The notes under the pieces: generated by a model
Databases searched by the model: none
What the model saw: the letters and a program-made list of their open reading frames with translations, nothing else
What the model was told of the DNA's origin: nothing
Assembly: GCA_009746045.1 (NCBI GenBank)
Contig: RPFO01000114.1
Location: 1,826,411-1,865,910 of the forward strand
DNA from: Mesostigma viride
Taxonomy: Eukaryota > Streptophyta > Mesostigmatophyceae > Mesostigmatales > Mesostigmataceae
Length of the DNA stretch: 39,500 nt
Direction of reading: 5' to 3'
Shown: in pieces, positions 27,722 to 37,844 of the stretch
Position numbering within the stretch: the first letter of the stretch is position 1
Layout of the letters: each line of letters starts with the position of its first letter
Translations under genes and position numbers: made by a program

Positions 27722-30700
27722 GTGAGTACTGACAATTGATTTTGCTTTTCTGTTTACACCCACGCGTATGGTAGACATGGTTATCTCCACAGGCAGCTTC
27801 ATAATTACCATTGAATTGCTTATTTCTCTGCCTCGCCTTTGCGGCTTTTACTGGTGTGCAGTCTTTTTTATGCAATCCGGTTACGCTATGATGGAGGCAG
27901 GGGCGGTCCGATCTAAGAACACCCAGGTATGAAATTCACTTCTTTTTGCAATTTTTGCAATTCACGCCCTTGCGGCTCATGATTGTTAAGGTAAGTACGT
28001 CAGTCTATGTAAAGATGGCATCTCGTAGTTTGCCCGTAATAATTATCTTACTGCTGGGCGTTTGGGTAATCCTCGGCAATAATGGCATTCAAACAGAGAA
28101 ATACAGCGGTACCGGGTGTAAGACAAGAACATTGGGGCAATCTCCCAGATCACTGCGTTAATGCATGCAGATGCTAGCCATCTATGTGAAGCTGTAGCCC
28201 TGCCCTGACTTTGAGAGCATCTGTCGACATTCCCAAAGGCTGTCAGCAATGCCTGAGGTAACAAGTAACGAGATGTCCAAGCTTGCATTGTGCTGCATAC
28301 CTACTCTTCTGGTCATTGGAAAAGGGTAGCCCTGGATTGCGAGGGTGTTTAGAAGCCACAGCTGCAAGCCAGTATCTTCTGTTGAACACCAGGCTGATTT
28401 CAGGTCGCATCGTCCCCTTGTAATATTCACAAGCCATTCCTTAAGGGGACCCATGACTCCATGCCTTTTGAAAAGGAGTGTACATTTGTCTCCCATTCTT
28501 CTCTCCTCTCTTTGCAAGGTTCCTGCTCGTATCATCCCCATTTCAGCAAGCCTACTGTAATCGTCTGTTTTCCTGAGTGAAGACTCCCCCCAGGGTTACC
28601 TTCTTCGGATGGTGCAAGCTCGGGAACACCTTGCCCTCAGTAAACCGTTTCCACATCTTGACTGTGCACCCACAGGAATATCATCTAGAAGCTTTGCTAA
28701 CCTGAACCTACCTCATTAATTGGCTTTTCTTGTCCTTGCCACTCTGTGGCATGGCGTCCGCATGCACCATGGTGTTGGGGTGCACCCCGAACGGCCTTCA
28801 CCCTGCGCCACAACATGGGCTTCCGTTTGGCGATTGGGGAAATGTTCATGTGACGTCACATCGTGCGCGCTCAGAATGTGGTAAGTGGCCACCATGTCAT
28901 CATCAGAATGTGCTTTAACCAAATTATAATAAAGTATTAATATTATCTTTCTGTTGATACATATTTTCAAAAAGTATATGAATAAAAACATGTATCCGCA
29001 TGCGGCGCTGTTTGATTGGACTTTTCCGCTGAATGCGCATTCCTGCAGCTAACGCTTCGATCGCACATGTACACCCAGGGTTAGAAAGCACTTCGATCAT
29101 TACCGTTGATTAATGGTCTTCATGTCTTCCCAACGGGACCACGTGTTTTTAATCAATGAATGCGTGCAGCTATTCAAGAACGTCATGGACGCCTGCCTTG
29201 GGTGCATCGTCTGGTGGGTGGTCGGGTACCCCTTGGCGTATGGCGTGAAAGGGAAGAACGCCAACGGTTTTATTGGCGGGAGGGATTTTTTGCTGTCAGA
29301 CGACGAGTTCGGGAAGAAAGGGACCAACCCAAATCATCATAATTACGGCAACTACTGGTCGGAGTGGTTGTAAGTTTAAATGGCAACAATTGGTTGGTAG
29401 GTTTTAAGTGCAAACGGCAACTACTAGTCGGAGTAGATGTAAGGGCCGAAGTTTCATGCATGCAGGTTGTTCGGTTGGTTTGCGTCCACATGTGCTTTGA
29501 ATGCTCCACTCTCCTGGGTTGTCCTAGTCTTGTGGAGGTAGGGTCCGGTAGGATAGTGGGATAATACTCTTGCAATGTCGGGTACCAGTATTACTACTAC
29601 TCGCACCGAGGCTGGTTCCCTGGTGGCATCTCAACCACCAAGAGGGATAGTAGCAACAACTCGAAGGCAGCCTGATGGTATCTGACCTCTCAGGTACTGC
29701 TACGGTACGACTGCGCTAATACTGCGCTAATACTGCCCCAGGACTGGTGGGGCAGTGTTAACTGAGAGGCATCCTGGTGGTACCTGATCTCTCAGGTACT
29801 GGTAGGGTACAAATAATACCATGACTACGCTGATGCCGTGAGGGCGGGACCTAACTAGGGTACAAATAATACTATTACTACGCTGACGCTGTGAGGGCGG
29901 GACCTAATTAGGGTACAAATAATACTATTACTACGCTAATGCTGTGAGGGCGGGACCTAATTAGGGTACAAATAATACTATTACTACGCTGATACTGTGA
30001 GGGCGGGACCTAATTAGGGTACAAATAATACTATTACTACGCTGATGCTGTGAGAGCGGGACCTAATTAGGGTACAAATAATACTATTACTACGCTGATG
30101 CTGTGAGAGCGGGACCTAATTAGGGTACAAATAATACTATTACTACGGTAATGCTGTGAGGGCGGGACCATTAGGGAGGGTACGGCGGTTCCCGGCGGAC
30201 TGTTTGGGCGGTAGTATTAATTGAGAGGCTGATTGTTGGTACCTGACCACTTAGGTATCAATCGAGTACTACCGTGAGGCATTCCTTAACAGGTGATGAA
30301 CGTGACGCATCGCTTCTCGTGTCTCACGCCTACTAGTAGTCGGCATTGCGACGATAGGCGACGCGTCGATAGGCCTGGACGGCCACTGAGTTACTAATGG
30401 AATTATACTAGTTTACCTGAATGTGAACCCCTTGCACGAACCTACCCTCCCACGCAGCCACACACCTGTTTGCATGCCCCCCTCTTGCTGCCCTACCCCG
30501 TGGTACCAAGCCAACGGTTAGCCACCGTCCTCCCCCCCCCCAAACATCTCCCCCTCGTACCCCCATAGCTTCTCATGGGCGTTTGCGGCCTCGGCGGCCA
30601 CTGTCGTGTCGGGGGCCGTGGCGGAGCGATGCCGCTTCCGCGCATATGCCATTTACACCTGCGCAATTACCGGGTTCATATACCCAGTCGTGGTGCACTG

Positions 30701-33700
30701 GGTGTGGAGCTCCGATGGCTGGCTGTCAGGGACCAAAGTGCCCGTCACACTTGCCGCCAACGGGGTCATTGACTTGTCAGGCAGTGGCGTGGTGAACCTC
30801 ACGGGGGGGTCTGCTGCGCTCATGGCGACGTATTTCTTGGGGCCTCGGATCGGGAAATTCAGCGCGAGTGGCCAGCCCAACGACATAAAAGGTGAGTGTA
30901 GCCCGCCAATATTACCACAAGAAAACTATTAAGGCGAAGGTCCCATGCCAGCCCCCCATAATACATATCATGGAATAACATGCTGGGCTGGCCTACTGGG
31001 TACCCAAGAAATGATTCTGGCATGTAAGTAGGGTGTATGGGGGCCCATCCCACCACTGGTTGAGGGTGGTGTACACAATTATCCACCGGTATTGCGCTAA
31101 AATAGCAAAAGACGCTGTTTATGACCCATTTTGCCTAGAACATTGGGGTCATGTTTCATTTGCATGTTTCAATATATTTTCATTTAGTTCCCTGAGTTCG
31201 CAATTTTTCCACCTTATTGGCGCCCCAAAATAATCATTATTCCGTTAGTAATTAATTTCCCCCCTAAAGACATACTTTTCAGGGTGGTAAAAGAGAAAAC
31301 AAATCATTAACACATCATTTAGCCCTGGGGAGATAATTGATAAAAACAAACACTAGACATAGGGAAACAGCAGCCCTCAAAGTTTGAGCTCATTCTGACA
31401 ACAAATGTGGAGGAAATAACGTTGGGCAGTCCACCTGTGCAGACGCTGAGGATGACTAAATTGATTAAGGCACACTACACTTAACACTTCCTACGCCATC
31501 CAAAAGGCTCCAGACCATGCCTTATTCGAGCGCAACGTACAAGGAGATGGCTGGGCACCTCATGTGCCCTTGCCTTACCTCGGCACAGGCAACCTTATGC
31601 GTTTGTGCACAGCAACAAGGCAGGTAGCTCTACATGCCTAGCCAACACTCCTAAGCATATTACAGGTTTATGGTGTGAGCCCTGCCACAAATGCAGCAGT
31701 TAACAGTGGCCTTAAGGTTTCTCAATCCGCACGCGAAAGCAAGAAGCCTCCAGGGTGGGAGTGAGGGAAAAGAAACAACTGCGGATCATTGGCAGCCTAG
31801 CTTGCTTAAGGTATGGTCCGCCGACACACAAGCTGACATCATTCAAAATTAAGTAACGCCGGCATGCGTCACGCGCCGGCCTGAACAGTGCTGAAAACGC
31901 CACTACAAATAACGTGGCCATGCACCCCCAGGCTAGTGCGTTAACCGTTCAGCTAGTCGTACAAGGTTCTCAAGACTGACAAACATAAAACTCGCCCATC
32001 GATCCCTTGGGCCGATCCGAGTCCACTATACAATAATTAATCACGACTCACTAAAAAAAACAAATCATTCAAAGATTTGTTACGCAACCAGCCGACTCTA
32101 CAGGTCCCCAGCTAATCTCAGCCGGTGCAACCAAATACGAATCTTTGCAAGCAAGTCGTATAAAACCTACAATTAATTTTTTCAGACCAGTAATTCATTG
32201 CCACCGACCCTTATAAACAACTGGGTCATCCAAGGAAAATTCAGGCGAGCATGAAACCCTTTGTACAGATTGAATTAGTCAGCCCATGTCGCAGACAGCC
32301 TTCCTCATGCAGGCCAAGGCCTAGCAGCCCTATCTTTCCCGCATGCTTTAATTAAACTATATTAAGAGAAAACCGAAACTGTCCAATGCAAATACACCCT
32401 AGAAAGCCAGATCCACTAATTTCCCAACCAAGGGGAACAATAGACGGTCCACAGCAATCCATCGACATTGTAAATCGCACAAACTCCGCTAAGAAACAAC
32501 ATCACAAACTCATCGTCTTTTAGATTCGCAGAATTTTTCTCGATTCCGCATGCTAGCTTTGTCTAGTTTTGTCTGAAGCACATCGCCATGGCCAGCCCCA
32601 GTAGGGGTGCGCGCACCGCACTTTTTCACGGTACGGACGGGGACCGCAAAGTTTTTTGGCACAAAAAAATTGCGCCAGGACCATCACCTTAAGGAGCATG
32701 CCGCCCACATCTCAAGGCCACAGCGAGTGACAACGACAACAAGGAGCACCACCGATGCCCTGACATCTACACCGTCCACAGACGTCATCGCTGCCACCTT
32801 CGTTGAGGATTTAACTTACAGTCGCATGACCCTGTGTTATGGTCTTGTCATAATTGGCATGTCTCTTTACTGTTCTGTGTGCCACAACACGGAGGCTTTT
32901 GTCTGAATTGAAATCAAGCTGAAAATGTGGCGCCCCTTCACTGCTTCGTGTTCCCCCCCCGTCTCTCTATTGTGTCAACCCCCCCTCCCCCCGGCACATA
33001 CATCCACCAGGCCACAGCACACCGCTCTCCGCGCTGGGGGCCTTCATCCTGTGGTTCTCCTGGTATGGTACGTGCGGCAGCAGACACGCGGCAACCTCTT
33101 GCTCACAGCATCTGCGGAGAGCCCAGTCACTCATCTTGTCCATGATAAAATTGAGAATGGATATAACATATTATATAAATGAGAACGAACCAGGTGTGAT
33201 TATCCGGTTCATTCTCATCGAAGACCGGATGGTGAAGACGTGCCATGATCACATCAGCCCACGGGCGCAGCGAGGCGCCTGCGAGGCAAAGGAACTCGTG
33301 AGCCTAACACAAGCAGTAATCAGGTGACCCGTTTCAGCAGCATCATGCGGTGACCACTTTGGGAAGCAGGAAGGCAAGTGACCTCGTGTGCTCGTGCTGG
33401 AACATTGCGTTAGTGGGAAGAGTGGTATGCCTTGTGCTTGCTTCCGCCACGTTTCAGTGCTGGCACCTTGCACTTGTGGAAAGAGTATTATGCCTTGTGC
33501 TTGCCTCTGCCCTGTGCGAGTGCTGCAACCTTGACCTGAATCTCTAATGCAAACACTCAGCCCCCAAGCCAAGGGCAGAATAATTTTCAATGCCGTTCAG
33601 GACACCGGTCACTAGAGACCAGTTCGGCTTATATATGCGGTCCAGCAGAGTGACGCGTGGTTCCCTACATGTGTCCTGTTTGGTGATCAGCAGAGTGACG

Positions 33701-35158
33701 CGTGGTTCTCTACATGTGTCCTGTTTGGTGATTGTGGAAGGCCACATGAACCCGCCTCCCGATGTAATGCAGGGCTTTGGTTCACTATGAGCGGGTCCTA
33801 TAAACCTTGCCTTTTCCCACCAAGACACCCGGCATTGTGCATGCTAGCCGCGCAACTTTGCCCCGAGCATAATACCTGCAGCCCGCGGAAGGTTCCAGGC
33901 CTCCCCGTTCCTTTTCCTGTTATGCTTCCCCTCGTCCCCATCCTGCCACTGTTTCTCGATGCACACCACACATAGTCAATATTGTACCCTCGCCTCCACC
34001 CCAAATGTGTTTGTCGATTTTTTGTGTTGCCTCGCCTTTGCCCACCCGGCAGGATTCAACTGCACATCCACGCCCCGCTTTGTCGGCATGATGGCGGTAT
34101 CCGAGAAGGTGGCGGTCGTGACCTCGCTGGCGCCCTCCGCCGCCGCTATCTCCGCACTGTTCACGCTCATGATTGTCAAGCGCAACAGAGAGGCCTCGCT
34201 CGACGCGATGCTCAATGGGATCATCTCAGGACTCGTCTCCATCACCGCCGGGGCATCGGTGATCGAACCGTGGGCCGCTGTCGTCGTCGGCTTGATTGCA
34301 GGGTGCCTTCAGGTCATCTTTGGGAAGGTCATCATTGAGGGCTGGCTGCACATCGATGACCCCACCGATTCCGTCTCTGTCAACGGCGTCAACGGCTTCT
34401 TTGGGCTCCTGGTCCCCGGCTTGCTGGGCACCCACCACAACACCGCCACTGCGTACGGTGTCTCCCCCAACGACTACGGGCTCTTATACGGTGGCGGATG
34501 GAAGCAGTTTGGGATGCAGCTGCTGGCCGCCGTCGCCATCACCACGTGGACATGCACGTGCAACGGCATGCTCTTCTACACCCTGGCTAGGTTCAAGTTG
34601 CTGCGCGTCAGCCCGGAGAGGGAGATCAAGGGCTTCGACGCGCTCCACCACGGCGGCTCCGCGTATCGCATGGCGGTTCTCGAGAGAGCCCTCACTCTGA
34701 GTCGTCATGGGTCAGAGCACGGCGGGATAGCCGTCCCGGGTAGCGCAGCCCAAGGAACAGACGAGGGCAACCGAAAGCTGGGGGGTGTCCGCACGGTTTT
34801 ATGCTGGCGGATGGTGCGACGACCGTTCCGCAAGCACGGCGCTGCCAGCAAGCGTGCCCAGCAGCAGCAGGAGCAGCAGCAGGCTGCGCCCGCAGGGAGC
34901 AAGGATCTGCTGGCGTCACACCCAAGTGGCGACCTCATGCTGGGGAGAAGCCCAGGGTCAGCCCGCACCTCGCCGGACGTGAGCCGCCTGCCGTTTAAGA
35001 GGCGCTGGAACTCGATGGAGATGCGGCGACTGTCCCTGGATGTCCCTGCAGCTGTCCCTGAGAATGTGACGCCTGGTGAGGGGTCCGTTGGTCACACCAA
35101 GCTGGGGGGTGTGAGCGACGGGAGAAAAGACACTGGCCAGGAAGATGGCAGGAGATAA
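27625..35158 (+). CDS. AMT: Ammonium transporter (AMT/Mep/Rh family), 7 exons, both pore His replaced by Asn
   Basis: Membrane protein of the ammonium transporter family, normally trimeric with 11 transmembrane helices per subunit. Exons: 27625-27721, 27862-27926, 28875-28880 (6-nt microexon), 29170-29369, 30569-30891, 33011-33067 and 34053-35158. The sum, 1,854 nt, gives 617 aa plus a stop and all phases agree. Family motifs in order: [20 protein letters not shown] (TM1), [65 protein letters not shown], then the C-terminal [16 protein letters not shown], corresponding to the conserved tail that couples subunits. The conserved Asp before the first His site is kept (VIDLSGSG). The twin-His positions read VVN (N199) and SVNG (N360) instead of His. 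Overall fold and family are certain; transport of ammonium is less so because of the two Asn. The Ser-rich, basic tail of about 150 residues is lineage-specific. Confidence 0.9.
27862..27926 (+). CDS. AMT: AMT exon 2 (TM1)
   Basis: Acceptor GGTGTGCAG. Two bases complete Val, and 21 codons ([20 protein letters not shown] plus Q) end before GTATGA, phase 0. Confidence 0.9.
28875..28880 (+). CDS. AMT: AMT 6-nt microexon (Asn-Val)
   Basis: Exon 2 ends in KNTQ and exon 4 begins [11 protein letters not shown], while AMTs typically read KNT.N(I/V)L.KN with two residues between. AATGTG at 28875-28880 encodes Asn-Val, is preceded by CTCAG, is followed by a consensus donor GTAAGT, and is phase 0 on both sides. 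A 14-bp palindrome, ATGTGACGTCACAT, ends 13 nt before it. It was found by searching for the missing residues and has not been checked against RNA. Confidence 0.65.
29038..29156 (+). mobile_element. Diverged TTAA-tailed retroelement D at the AMT exon 4 acceptor
   Basis: The 3' part (AAAGCACTTCG..., CCCAACGGGACCACGTGTTT) resembles the end of element B (AAAGCACTTCGGTGC..., CCCAACGGGAGCACGTGTTT), with a decayed tail TTTTTAATCAA. TGAATGCG occurs on both sides (29030-29037 and 29157-29164). The following TGCAGCTA is also duplicated (29044-29051 and 29165-29172), after a 6-bp insertion in the left copy. The second copy is the splice acceptor and first codon of AMT exon 4. Confidence 0.5.
29170..29369 (+). 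CDS. AMT: AMT exon 4 (TM2-TM3 region)
   Basis: Acceptor GCGTGCAG; phase 0 start [20 protein letters not shown], then a hydrophilic loop ([20 protein letters not shown]); ends in phase 2 before GTAAGT (TT|C = Phe with exon 5). The loop of about 35 residues resembles the variable extracellular loop of eukaryotic AMTs. Confidence 0.9.
29346..29445 (+). repeat. AMT exon-4 end and donor, three tandem copies
   Basis: CGGCAACTACTGGTCGGAGT plus GGTT and the donor (29346-29375) is followed by a diverged copy (TGGCAACAATTGGTTGG...TTTTAAGT, from 29381) and a closer copy (CGGCAACTACTAGTCGGAGT...GTAAGG, from 29415). The period is 34-35 bp. Copy 2 has lost the donor GT; copy 3 keeps GTAAGG. Skipping the first donor meets an in-frame TAA at once. 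Confidence 0.8.
29804..30172 (+). repeat. 53-bp minisatellite, 7 copies (AMT intron 4)
   Basis: Units start AGGGTACAAATAATACTATT at 29804, 29857, 29910, 29963, 30016, 30069 and 30122. There are few differences between units, and the last is truncated. Flanking sequence repeats ACCTGATCTCTCAGGTACT-like pieces. Confidence 0.95.
30569..30891 (+). CDS. AMT: AMT exon 5 (TM4-TM6, first twin-His site)
   Basis: Starts with the base that completes Phe: [20 protein letters not shown]. It contains HWVWSSDGW and [19 protein letters not shown], in which AAC at 30795-30797 (N199) stands where the family has the first pore His. Ends phase 1 before GTGAGT. Confidence 0.95.
30892..33010 (+). other. AMT intron 5, 2.1 kb, no recognised content
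   Basis: GTGAGT donor and CATCCACCAG acceptor. AT-rich, with short frames only. I saw no family motif, RNA gene or long tandem repeat. Its length is unusual for this gene and it may contain an old, unrecognised insertion, but no target-site copy was found. Confidence 0.5.
33011..33067 (+). CDS. AMT: AMT exon 6
   Basis: A 57-nt exon: [19 protein letters not shown] with phase 1 on both sides, acceptor CCACCAG and donor GTACGT. It carries the conserved helix before the GFN motif. Confidence 0.9.
33394..33519 (+). repeat. 63-bp direct repeat, two copies (AMT intron 6)
   Basis: GTGCTGGAACATTGCGTTAG... at 33394 and a related GTGCTGGCACCTTGCACTTG... at 33457, each containing TATGCCTTGTGCTTGC. A third partial copy begins at 33520. 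Confidence 0.75.
33643..33732 (+). repeat. 45-bp direct repeat, two copies (AMT intron 6)
   Basis: CAGCAGAGTGACGCGTGGTT... at 33643 and 33688; the only visible difference is TTCCCT/TTCTCT. Confidence 0.9.
34053..35158 (+). CDS. AMT: AMT exon 7 (TM7-TM11, second twin-His site, cytosolic tail)
   Basis: Acceptor ACCCGGCAG; GA completes Gly, then [13 protein letters not shown]. The [18 protein letters not shown] segment has AAC (34382-34384, N360) where the family has the second pore His of the (L/V)HG motif. The conserved C-terminal region ([20 protein letters not shown]) follows TM11. After it come about 150 residues rich in Ser, Arg and Gln, with several RxxS-type sites. Stop TAA at 35156-35158. 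Confidence 0.95.
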
Positions 35159-35560
35159 AGAGAAGATAGAATGAACCGATGGGCGTGGACCTCACAGCCT
35201 CTCCTGGTGATGGCGCCTTGCCACAAGCTTCGATCAGGCAGGCGTTGCCATTTTCCCAGTAGCGACCTCAGTCTGCGCCGGAGTCACCCAACTTGCTGCC
35301 CAATTCTGCTGGACTGCTATCAAGACCGGCCTGGCGAGCAGGTTTTGAGGTGGAATGTGGCCGAAGCAACAAGTGTTTTATGTGCACTGGCGTGCGCTGA
35401 CTTTCTACTGAGCAGGCAACAGTGACCTTAGCAGGGAACAGTTGTTTGGAACATCATTTTGTTTATTTTTAAAAACCTGTGGCTGTGTAGAAATCATGGG
35501 GAACTATCCCAGTGCACACCTCTGGTGACGAATTTAAAGGATGACATGCCGGATGGATTA
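35159..35560. other. AMT 3' flank, no gene recognised
   Basis: Probable 3' UTR and short intergenic stretch between the AMT stop and the 3' end of the minus-strand LINE remnant. No coding motif is seen. Confidence 0.5.
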
Positions 35561-35581
35561 AATTTTAAAAATTATATTATA

Positions 35582-35606
35582 ACATGCCTCCGTTGGGAGA
35601 TCATGT
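35582..35606 (-). other. 3' hairpin of the RT-bearing LINE
   Basis: Plus strand: outer stem ACATG/CATGT, inner stem CTCC/GGAG, loop GTTG. It is followed by GTAGCACATA, which also follows the hairpin at 19074-19098. The A-rich/T-rich stretch at 35555-35581 would be the degraded tail. Confidence 0.6.
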
Positions 35607-35921
35607 AGCACATATTCCATAATGGATGGGTGGAGTGGAGGAAGCCGCGTAATCGAACTAACCTAACTCTAATTGCTATCTAGTCTAGAAAAAACCTAAC
35701 TACACTACTCATCAAAACGCCACCTCCTCTTGGGGGGAGGTGGCAATTGCCCACAGGGTCTGGCGTGTGAGCCTTGACAATCTGCTGCCACCGCGTCTTG
35801 TTCTGCATGGCAGTCCAAAGAAGGGAGAGAGAGGGGATGCGGTGTTCAAACTGGGCTGGGACCACTAGGTCGTCCAGCAACATCTGAGTGTAGTTCGTGA
35901 CATGCAGGTTTCCCTACCCTT

Positions 35922-36150
35922 GAGGTGCGCAAGGATAGATGGCAAGTAGTGATGAAGGAGACCACCCCCAAGCCTGTGGGGGCTCCGCGTGTGACCAAGT
36001 ATGGCATTCATAGCGATTCGGGCCGCGGTGCCCACACCCCTGTAACTAGGACCTAGATAGCTTATACCATCCATTCCATCCCATGTTCCCCTCCCACTGA
36101 GGACTTATGCTCACGTGACGCAGTCACGTGTCTATTAATTAATTAATTAA
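35922..36150 (+). mobile_element. Short TTAA-tailed retroelement C inserted in the LINE, 12-bp TSD
   Basis: TTCCCTACCCTT occurs at 35910-35921 and 36151-36162 around 229 bp. The right end is the perfect hairpin CACGTGACGCAGTCACGTG (36112-36130), then TCTATTAATTAATTAATTAA. The hairpin and tail are the same as in element A; the upstream part is different. No coding frame is present. Orientation is opposite to the LINE it interrupts. Confidence 0.75.
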
Positions 36151-37530
36151 TTCCCTACCCTTTTGGGAATGCCCTTGGGGCCAGGCCAGGTCAGAATGTG
36201 CTGCCCTGGCTGGCCAAGCCGCTGGGGGCCTGCCAGACCAAGGGCGGTGTCGACCTGGCTGGAGCGAGCAAGGTGTCCTACAAATGCTATCCTACGCTGG
36301 GCACCTAATCTCGTCCGAAATACGAGGCATACCATGATACAAAGACTCTAACGACGGGCGCTTGGCAAACCCTACGTTAAGGACCTGTCGGAGCATCCTG
36401 TAAACCGTGCCGTTGAGCCTAGCTGCCAGTGTGGGTGTGAGTGTCCGCGCCTCGGCGCCATACGCGAGCACCGTGAGGACGAGGCCGGACCTTGAAGAGC
36501 ATGCGCTTGCGGTGCTCGCCCATGCAGGCCCTTCGAGCGCCAGTAGGTGTTGAGCAAACGGAGCCTGGCCCAGGCCAGGCCGATGCGGGTGTCCTCATCG
36601 TCTGCAGTACGTGTCAGGGAGCCAACTCCCCAACAGTTTGAAGCGATCGCGGAACGGGACCTCCGTCCCGTCGAGCAGGCGCGGCAGCGGTGGTGTACTG
36701 GAGGCCCCAATCACCATCGCCTCAGTACGGTTTGACACTAATCTCCAACCCCACCGCCCTCGCCTCCAGGCCCAGACAGTCCAGCCAGGTCTAAATGTGC
36801 TCGGGGCGCGCGATGAGGGTGGTGTCATCCGCATAAATCAGGTCGGCCAGGCGGTAGCCAGGTTTAACCCCGCCGTGCGCGCTTTCGTTAAGGATGTCCA
36901 AGCCTGGCTCGAACCCCTTAAGAGCAGTAAAGCGCGCACGTGCATGCTCGGCGCATGACGTGATCCACGACAATAATGAACAGGTGTGGGGACAGGACAC
37001 AACGTTGCCACACCCCGTGGTGAAGGGGGAACGGTGGGGTGGTGCCTTCCGCCGGCAGTCCGCACTACTGCCTGTCTGTGAGCCCTCATACAGGCGGCGA
37101 ATGGCAGCAATAAACGCAGGTGGCACGCGATCCAGAGCTAGGCCCAAAGAGCCTCCCAGAGGACCGTGTCAAAAGCCTTGATATAGTCAACAAAAAAAAT
37201 GAAGACCAGCGGCAAACTATCAGGGCAAAGGCGACGCACCTCCTCCATCAACCGGCGCGCGACAAACACAGCCATGACAGCTAGTGTTACGACCACGACG
37301 GAAACCCATCTGAGACTCACCCAGGTGTGGGTCCAGCGCGGCGCGGAGCCTGTGCAGCATCATGCGCATGAAGACCTTCAGCGCGGCGCTCTGGAGGCAG
37401 ACACCCCGGTAGTTACCGGGGTCAGCAGCAGAGCCCTTCTTGTACAGCATGACGCGGATGGCCGTCTGCCACTCAGCAGGCGGAGGCTCGTCGAAGGCTT
37501 GCATCACTCCCCGGAAAGGAGAACTTTTGC

Positions 37531-37844
37531 GGATGACTGTAGGTGTCAGTTGGCGATGCCTTAGGATCCGGAGACGTCCGTCCTATAGTCAGCAAACTTG
37601 GTGCGAGAGGACCCCAGATCGATTCCGGCCTGGATTCATTTGCAGATTGCGTTTTTCCGCGTTTTACGCGGACCGGCACTGAACGCAAATGGTTTTCATC
37701 TTTGCGGCGTGCCAAATCAGAATCAGAATATACTACATTGCATGCTCATGCGCATGACACGCAATTACTTACTTACTTTACTGCAAACATGCAAGTGTGA
37801 GGTTGCCAGTCCATTTCCACCGGGTAAAATAAAATTGCAAAATT
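37531..37844. other. Region upstream of the LINE remnant, no feature recognised
   Basis: Overlapping short frames on both strands without motifs. It may include the eroded 5' boundary of the truncated LINE. Confidence 0.4.

Larger units (their letters stand above)
35565..37530 (-). pseudogene. Decayed LINE reverse transcriptase with 3' UTR
   Basis: Minus-strand pieces in several frames follow the order of a non-LTR reverse transcriptase: AEWQTAIRVMLYKKGSAADP and NYRGVCLQSAALKVFMRMML (37500-37300), QMGFRRGRNT, FVDYIKAFDTVLWEA (motif A, about 37,160-37,190), a motif B region with shifts, ADLIYADDTTLI (motif C, about 36,810-36,850), GWRLVSNRTEAMVIG (motif D), RFKLLGSWLP and TRIGLAWARLRLLNTYWRS. 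Several frameshifts show it is inactive. No endonuclease domain is seen upstream, so the copy is 5'-truncated. After the inserted element the C-terminal part continues (LLDDLVVPAQFEHRIPSL) into a 3' UTR that ends in the hairpin at 35582-35606. The catalytic YADD is intact, but the frame is not. Confidence 0.75.
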
